A stretch of DNA of 64,000 bases from Cryptomeria japonica (taxonomy: Eukaryota; Streptophyta; Pinopsida; Cupressales; Cupressaceae): contig NC_081406.1 in NCBI RefSeq assembly GCF_030272615.1, positions 242,723,218 to 242,787,217 on the forward strand, written 5' to 3'. Position numbers and translations under genes: made by a program. How positions within the stretch are numbered: position 1 is the stretch's first letter; every line of letters begins with the position of its first letter. The notes under the pieces were generated by a model. That model did no database searches, was not told the DNA's origin, and worked only from the letters and a program-made list of their open reading frames with translations. Positions 56,927-64,000 of the stretch are shown one piece after another.

Positions 56927-57663
56927 CCTCCTAATGAAAATCCACTCATCCAAATCACAAATAATAATTTTAAACCTAATCACAAATCCTAATCCAAAAT
57001 CTTAGGTAATCCAAGAAAAATCAAGCAAGATCCAAAAGACTAGGTGATCTTAATCAACTCCCATCCTTTTATCCTAATCCAAATCATGTAATCCAATTGT
57101 ATGAGCCACATATCCAAATCAAAACCACAATTAATATCAAGGCTTTAAAATCCAATCACCTATCCTAGTAATCAAACTTACTTAAGTCCTTAGCCAACCT
57201 TAAGTTAGCAATCCAAAAACCATTGTCAAATCCAAATTTATCAGGAACTTGTTTAGATCTTAATTCTCATCATCCAAAATCTAATTAAAGTCAAACTTTC
57301 TTATGAATATAGCTTGCCTAAGTTTAGAAATCTAATCAAATAGAACCTCCAAATCAAATTTTTGCCTATCCTAAGCATTAAGGTCCATCCCATCCATCCC
57401 AATCAAATGACCATCCTAAGGTCTTGATCCCATCAAACTCATCTAACATCTAATTCAAAATCTAAAATCATGATCCCATTTTGTTTCGATGGATCCCCTC
57501 ATCAACATCTAGAAACCCTTTTGATAATGATGATGATGACAATATTGTTGATTGAAAATAATATGATCCCTTTGAATATGGTGACAATGGTGAGAGTCTA
57601 GACCAAGACAAATACACTCATAAATCCTTAACTAACATAATCCTAAAGAATATTGTCACAAGA
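56927..57663. other. Unannotated low-complexity DNA
   Basis: This continues the flank interrupted at 48706 and is rich in AATCCAAATC-type words on both sides of the solo LTR. No genes are seen. Confidence 0.5.
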
Positions 57664-59199
57664 TGTAATGTCCCTGTTTTTTGCCTGGAATTGTTTGTTT
57701 GATTTTTGGAAAAATAAGGGAAAATTATTTAATTTAATATTATATTAATTATTTCATTATATTTATTTAAAAACATACGTGAGATGAATTTATATTTTAT
57801 TAAATCAATAAAGTGACTATACAAAATAAAAATAATTAATAAGTCACTTATGAAATAATATTAAAATATTATTTTATTAAAAAGAGAAGCTTCTAGAAGT
57901 TGACCGATCCATGTGAGGAAAAGGATAAATGGGGTGGTTCATTGTTTTGGCATTGGTGATTTGACATTTTCTTTTGCATTGTGGTTGTGGAGCTTAGGGT
58001 TGCTGCAGATTGATAATCCTCGGTTACAGTACCTCCCTTTGATTGCATAACTGAAGGGGTGAGAGATCCTCCGAAGGGTTGCTTGAGAGTGACACATTGG
58101 AGCTCAACAAGTTACAACACTAGCTATGGTGATTAGTCTGAAGTCACTTTTAGTTTCATAGTATTTTGATGATATTTTGTGCCAGCATTTTGAGAGGAGT
58201 TGGACGATCTTTGTAGAAGCATTTTGGGGGAGTTTTGTGGTGGTTGCAGGTGTTACATCAGATCTGAGACAAAATCGTGCTTCCACTACCAAACCCATGA
58301 TTTTAATCATTCTTCATCATTGAAGCATCAAATCCTATGTTTGAGGCCAACGATATTTTTGGTGGAGTAAGGCTATTTTTTTGAAGACAATTTGAGGGAG
58401 ATATTGTGGAAGACTCAATGATATATCAGCCTGAATTAAATTCATACCAGACAACCTCTATCATTCGATTTTGCTCATATCTCACCTTTGGGGTATCAAA
58501 TTCCCTCAATAAGAATAGCGCTACATTGGTGAAGGGAAGGCGATCATTTTAGGAGAAGATTGAAGGTGTTTGCAGCTGATCTTAACTCATGATCAGACAG
58601 CCATGGGCAGCAGCAGGGGCGATTTGTCAAGGAGGGTAAATTGACTCAGTGGAGGCTCCCTAGTCCGTGATATTGCTTGCTTCTTCAGGGCGCTATAATC
58701 CAGGCTCATTTGTCATCAAAATATCCTTTGTAGTCTTAGTTTGTATGTTGAGTCTTTTGCTGTCATATGTCTTCAGACAAATCTGAAAACTGGTCACTGA
58801 GTCAACGTGTTTTGGTATAAGCTGGCCAATGTAATGAGCACATGACTTCTAAATAAAGGAGATATAAGGTTGTATATCATTCACATGTTCTGATATGACT
58901 GCATGCCAACTGTTTGTCCAAATGTCAGTCTGTTGTAGGTATATATCTGAGTGTCTAAATTGGCATTGAATTATAAAATCTAGTAGCACATGCTTCCTTG
59001 ATAACTGTCTTATCAATCAGAGGTCTTCTATAGCCGATCTTGCATAATAAATATGTGTTGTTAAACTCCAAACCAATCTGAAAGTTTCCGAGACAGACAT
59101 CAGCATAACACGCAGAAATATAAATCGCATAACACGCAGATTGGAAAGACTGCCAAATATCCCTTGTATTTCGGTCAATACATTGCTGGGGATATTACA
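57664..59199 (+). mobile_element. Solo LTR, TGTAATGTCCC family (1536 bp)
   Basis: It starts TGTAATGTCCC and ends GGGGATATTACA, so the termini form a near-perfect inverted repeat identical in type to the 6442-12229 LTR, and the length agrees within 1 bp. Flanks caaga and ctaat do not match, so no TSD is visible; inter-element recombination or decay could explain this. No PBS or PPT is adjacent. Confidence 0.75.
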
Positions 59200-62100
59200 C
59201 TAATCTAATAATTTAAACATAAACCATCAAGAAACTATGGATCAATAACTATCTAGCATAAGCTATCATGCTAACCCTCATCACATATCCATTAGGTCTA
59301 TATGGTACCTTTGGCAAGATAACACCTCTTTAAACCAAAGCCCTCCCATCCATATTTCAAATACCCAGCTAATGTGAGTGTCTTGTAGCCTTCACTTCTT
59401 ATGCACAATTCTCATCCTCCACACTATTATAATCCAATCCATCCCATAAATCTATCCACTAATCAATTAATATAACATTTATGGCTCTAATGACTATTCT
59501 CAAAGAAAATCCATAATGCATAAGCTAATTTATGCAATCTTATAACTTTGCTAAGCTAGTGCCAACCAAGACAATGTGATCATCAAACATAAGTCCATCA
59601 AAGAGATCAAAGAAAAAACAATAAATGTTAAAGAGTCATCTTTCATCCATGTACCAAACTCAAAGAGCCTATCCACACATCAATCACTAGAATCACTATC
59701 AAAGCAAAACACCAATCTACCCTTGTGTCATCCAAGCGAATCTAGATATGTCAAGAGTTTGTTCCAAAGCATGCCCAAATATGTCCCCACCTAAATCAAG
59801 ATCAAATCATCCACACCAATACCTTCCACGATCCCATACCATATCAAGATTAAATGACCCATATCAAACCTATCACCGAACCACAATCCTATTACCCTAA
59901 TTCCACCAACTTATTAGATATGGTTTTCCCACTATTGAAGAAACTACAACCAATACCTATCCCTACCCATATGAAAATGGATTCACATCTTGTTTCAAAA
60001 GCAGCAAGTTTCCAATTGCAATTTGGATTTTTCAAAGAATGAAATATTGTGGAAATGGGTGAGGACTTCAAAAATAAGTGATCTTGGTGCAGTGATCAAA
60101 ATTTGACTCAACCAAAGAGAGTTACTTCTCTCACCAAGTGATATCACTTATTCTACCCTAGGGTTAATTAGACTAGGACTTTGTTTGAAAACTAATTAAA
60201 TTTTGAGATGATGTCAATTAACTGTTGATGCTTTTACTATAAACATATATTTTAATAAATGAATCTAGAACAATTAATGAAGGAAATGAATGATAATTGT
60301 AGGAAACAGACAAACAAAAAGATCATAAACTAATTATCAGAAAGGAAAAGATTAGAAAAGAAGAACTTAGACCAAAATTTTTGGGTCAACTGTGTTGCGT
60401 GCTAGCACTTTACATAGATGACAACATGATGTGTTGTAGTTTTGTATAACCAAAAAATATAGTGCATTGGTTTGTTCAAACAAATATCACCTACATGTAC
60501 ACAACTGAAAAAGTAATAGGAATAGTGTAATGACAATGTAGTGAACTAACCTATTGAAATAAATTTTATAAAATGATATCAAAATAAAGATGATGAAGAT
60601 ATCACTAAATGCCAAAAAATGGAATGTTCTTTTTTTCAATGGAACCTGTAATAGAAGTGAAGGAGAATAAATTTTTTTGTGGCTATTTGAGGGTTCTCCT
60701 TTTGGTCAAATCCCTATTTTGGTATTTCTATATTCATAACAAATTTTTTTTTGATAATATTTGAAAATATGGATGACAAATGAATGACAACTAGAATATG
60801 AGAGAAAAAATACTTTTAATTTTGAATGCAATCATAGATGCTAAGATGGTATCAACACCTATGATACAATAAGAAAGTAATGAGAGAAATATAAGAAATT
60901 GGAGAAATCACACGAGTGCAATATTGCTTCCAAAACTTGAAGCATACAAGAAGGGATATGTTTGGCTTGTAGAAGTTGTTATCACACCTCTATGAATGTA
61001 ACAAAAAGAATGAGAGTCTTCACATATATGGAATGTTGGTAAAAAAGGTTCAAAATAGTGAAAATAGTTCATAGTTTGCTAATGGAGAGCTTTATATTAG
61101 TTTTTTCATAGTGACATAAATCAAGAATGGATTTTTGAATGAGGTCAAAGAGAGAAACAAAGGGTGGATAACTATCTTGAATGTCTTAAAGACATCTATA
61201 TTCCAAGTACAAACCATGGAAAGTAGATAAAATTATTAGAAATGGCCAGTAAATCTTGAATTATTGTAGGACACTAGTGCACCATGTGGATGCATACACA
61301 AAGTGCTCTCATTTGGAGAATTTGGACTAAATAGAGTCTTTGAACATTATAAAAAACACAAGGGAAAGTAGTATACAAGAGAAAGGTCTTAACACTTTGG
61401 TATCAATATCGTGCAAGCTAAGGTACTATAGTGACTGCACGATACAATGTGAAATTGAAAGGGTGTAGAATTTATGACATTACACTTAGAACCTATACAA
61501 ATCAAATAAAATCAATATTTCAAGGCATTGTTTATAGATCTCACAACAAAAATATTGGTATCAACTTCACAATCCTACAAAAACTTTGTCCAACATCAAG
61601 ATAGGTGCATGTCATTTATCCCATCAAGATATTTCTATCACCAATCTTGTCATCAACCCTATAATATTTGTCATGAAACTTTTTCATCGATTCTTTCACT
61701 AACCTTAACCATCCATTACCTAAAATTTCCAACCAGGATCAATAAATGCATTAATGATTAAATGTACTCCAAAATGATGGATCTTTCACCAAATTCTTAG
61801 GATTTCAAGATAATATCTTCCCATGGGTCCAAAGAATTGTATTTGGAAGTGATTTAGGTGCAAAAGTAACAAAAATCCAAGGATCATTATGTCATAATGC
61901 ATTGACATGTAATACCATATAAATATCAAATCCAATATCAAACTAGATAAAAGAATTCCACAAAAGACTACCACACAATAAGGAAACACATAAAGAGTGA
62001 GGGTTCCAAAGAAAAGTGGTGCATCCAAATTTTTAATTCAAAACATTGACCTCGTTTTTGCTCAAATTTTCATCCAAATACCAACAATGAGAAATCTCAT

Positions 62101-62683
62101 GAATGTTGAACTTGATTATTGAAATAACCTTCGAGTTTTAAAGAAGCCAACTCTTCCTTGAATTTTCAAAGCTTAGGAGAAAGACAATAATTACTTCAAA
62201 ATCAAAACTAAAATAATACATTAATTATATGGTGATCATCGAAGGATGATATTATGCTTTAATAACCAGAAGTCATAATGAATCCATATAATATTAAAAA
62301 CACAGATTCAAAGCTTTTAAAGGAGAATTCTACATGGTTTCCAAGCATACATAAAGTTCATTACCCAAATGAATCAAATAGACTGAAAGTAGATCATAGA
62401 TAGTAATTTTAGATTATGAAATGAACAACACAAAACATCATAGACTCTTCATTGTTGAATGGAGAAAAAATACATAAGATAATGATTGCACATACATACA
62501 ATATTCAGATCTTCTCTTGAGAAGCACCCATTAAATATTTTTTAGATTAAAAATATGCTAACCCCTTTTACAGATACTACATCTCATATTTAAGACTAGT
62601 TGATCCATCATCACAAGGATCATTTTGGTATCTTACTTAGACACAAATAGTTTTTGATAATTACATGAGTCAAAAATACATAC
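59200..62683. other. Unannotated AT-rich intergenic DNA
   Basis: 3.5 kb without recognisable coding sequence, LTR ends or strong repeats. Short frames on both strands (60-80 codons) have no motifs. Confidence 0.5.
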
Positions 62684-62853
62684 TGTAGCGTCCTAAAATT
62701 GCGACACTTGTAATTTTGACTGCATTTGGGTCTTCACGATGGCGACGCAACACTGAACCTGAATGGAGACCCCGAAACTTGCTCATGACATCAAAAACTG
62801 CATTTTCTTGCACCCTGGCCTGATCCTCCTTGCACCCTGCTGTCCCGGGAGGT

Positions 62854-62882
62854 GGGACCAGAGCGCCCAGCGCCCTGGTCCC
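62854..62882. repeat. GC-rich hairpin related to the 166-bp array motif
   Basis: Arms gggaccagagcgc (62854-62866) and gcgccctggtccc (62870-62882) pair at 12 of 13 positions around a 3-nt loop. The arm CGCYCTGGTCCC is the same word that opens each motif in the 8903-10554 array. Confidence 0.8.
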
Positions 62883-63204
62883 TGGCCCTATTTTGGGCCC
62901 GGTCTCTTTTGGGGCTCCGGGTCTTTATGTTTGCAATTTGGAAAATAATCTTTCCTGGTCGGCCTAAGGTCGGGAAAATCAGTCTATCAACCCTAATTGG
63001 CAAGTATATAAACTACATTTCCTCTCCCATTTTAGAAAGATGAAAAGAGGAAGGACATATGTGTACAAAAGACGCGGAAGCGATATTCAAACATTCAAGC
63101 ATTCAAGCATTCCTTCAAGCAATTGATCATTCTAAGTCTCCATTCAAGGCTAAGTGTTGCATTCAAGACAAGGATTCAACCATTGAAGAGGAGATCACAT
63201 ACCA

Positions 63205-63291
63205 CATACAACATACAACATACAACATACAACATACAACATATAACATACAACATACAACATACAACATACAACATACAACATACAACAA
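63205..63291. repeat. (CATACAA)n microsatellite in the LTR
   Basis: About 12 units of the heptamer CATACAA, one changed to CATATAA, lie in the transcribed part of the LTR. Confidence 0.93.
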
Positions 63292-63961
63292 CATCTACAC
63301 CTTCGCATGTAAGAATACAAACATTCTTACAACAAGGTACTAGTACTTGTTTTACATTACAAACATTTACATTTACAGCATTTCTCATTTCTTGGTTAAT
63401 TCCAAAACTGGGGTTTGACCTAAGGGCAAACACCTAATCCCTAACCCCCCAATCGTCTTCGCTTTTTTGTGTGTAGGTTGCAGGTACGCGGCTGAAATTG
63501 AAGATCTGGAATCCTTGTGTAGAGACGAACAGATCCCCCTTCGTTTCACAGATTTTTCGGAGGACCGTGTGCACGCCGGGCGCCATCGTCCTGTCAACTT
63601 TTGCTCAAATTTGCAGGACAGCACCATCTCGACATTTTACTGCTAATTCCAGGTCCGTAGCTTCATCCTATATCCCTATCTCAGTTTATAAGTGAATCTT
63701 TCCCACTTTTCATGCATTCCTAGCTTAATCATTCTATCCACATTCCTTACAAAAGAGGGTATCCTTGCTGTCTTAACCCTTGAAACTCATTTAGAATCCG
63801 ATCTTGCATTGTGTGGGATTGGATCTTGTGGGTTTCAACCCCTCTTTTGAATGTAAAGTCTCCCCTAAGTGAAAACCGACAATCCTAAGTGACCCCCCTT
63901 TCCCCTTTGGAGTGGTGGAGGGAACACTTAGGGTTCGCTCGCGATTTTCCGCTTTACATTT

Positions 63962-63977
63962 TGGTGAACCCGACGTG
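63962..63977 (+). promoter_or_regulatory. Primer-binding site
   Basis: Tggtgaacccgacgtg begins 3 nt after the LTR. It is complementary to a tRNA 3' end (…GGGTTCACCA); I do not assign the isoacceptor. Confidence 0.75.
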
Positions 63978-64000
63978 AACATCCTTTCTGATTATTCATG

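Larger units (their letters stand above)
62684..63958 (+). repeat. 5' LTR of an LTR retrotransposon that continues beyond the window (1275 bp)
   Basis: It starts TGTAGCGTCC and ends CCGCTTTACA, with a short inverted repeat TGTA/TACA. A TATA box (tatataaa, 63005-63012) gives a U3 of about 320 bp. A PBS-like sequence starts 3 bp after the end. Internal features are a GC-rich hairpin (62854-62882) and a 7-bp tandem array (63205-63291). The element body, presumably Ty3-type, lies to the right of the window. Confidence 0.82.

Noticed and set aside
57664-59199. Search for a TSD around this solo LTR
   Set aside because: Flanks caaga and ctaat do not match; I did not force a duplication.
62763-63043. 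Overlapping frames in the GC-rich part of the last LTR
   Set aside because: They fall inside an LTR U3 with a TATA box; they carry no motifs and are compositional.
63176-63437. Open frames on both strands across the heptamer array
   Set aside because: A 7-bp repeat without stops is open in several frames by construction.

Overview
This is eukaryotic nuclear DNA from a seed plant. The gene-poor, AT-rich background, very long LTRs, heavy nesting and abundant solo LTRs suggest a gymnosperm, probably a conifer; that is an inference from texture, not from a diagnostic gene. I find no complete, intact host gene. The only host-like coding sequence is one possible C-terminal exon at about 22.7 kb. 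Everything else that can be identified is transposable-element DNA, and I delimited it mainly by reading LTR ends (TG...CA), target-site duplications (TSDs), primer-binding sites (PBS) and polypurine tracts (PPT).

Layout. 1-4523: 3' part of a Ty3/gypsy element (integrase, a GC-rich minisatellite, a long decayed extra ORF, PPT, 274-bp LTR). 6442-12229: solo LTR of a family that starts TGTAATGTCCC; it is interrupted by a second LTR insertion (6686-10931, TSD ggacc) that carries a 166-bp-period array of hairpin motifs. 13280-14889: truncated LINE on the + strand. 15491-17877: another TGTAATGTCCC solo LTR (TSD ctttt). 19.0-26 kb: quieter DNA with a gag scrap, a tandem triplication, a foldback repeat, the possible host exon and a minus-strand LTR (24049-25511). 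27362-32432: non-autonomous LTR retrotransposon (TSD gggga) with a gag-like coiled coil and a chromodomain-like remnant; its 3' LTR holds a 333-bp TRIM whose own LTRs contain a tRNA-like sequence. 34040-36290: decayed minus-strand LINE. 39426-47344: Ty1/copia element (TSD atatg) whose pol is interrupted by 2.3 kb containing an AT-only tract and a three-exon gene fragment. 48707-56921: solo LTR (TSD tcaat) that was itself hit by a 5.75-kb foldback of two tail-to-tail LTR copies (49484-55230, TSD catga). 57664-59199: third TGTAATGTCCC solo LTR. 62684-63958: 5' LTR and PBS of an element that runs off the window.

None of the elements looks coding-competent. The premature in-frame stops that can be read in the decayed reading frames are 15 TAG, 3 TGA and no TAA, which fits CAG-to-TAG decay by deamination of methylated cytosine. 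The most interesting items are the TRIM with a tRNA-like LTR, the foldback LTR dimer with a clean TSD, the 166-bp hairpin array and the intron-containing gene fragment inside the copia element.
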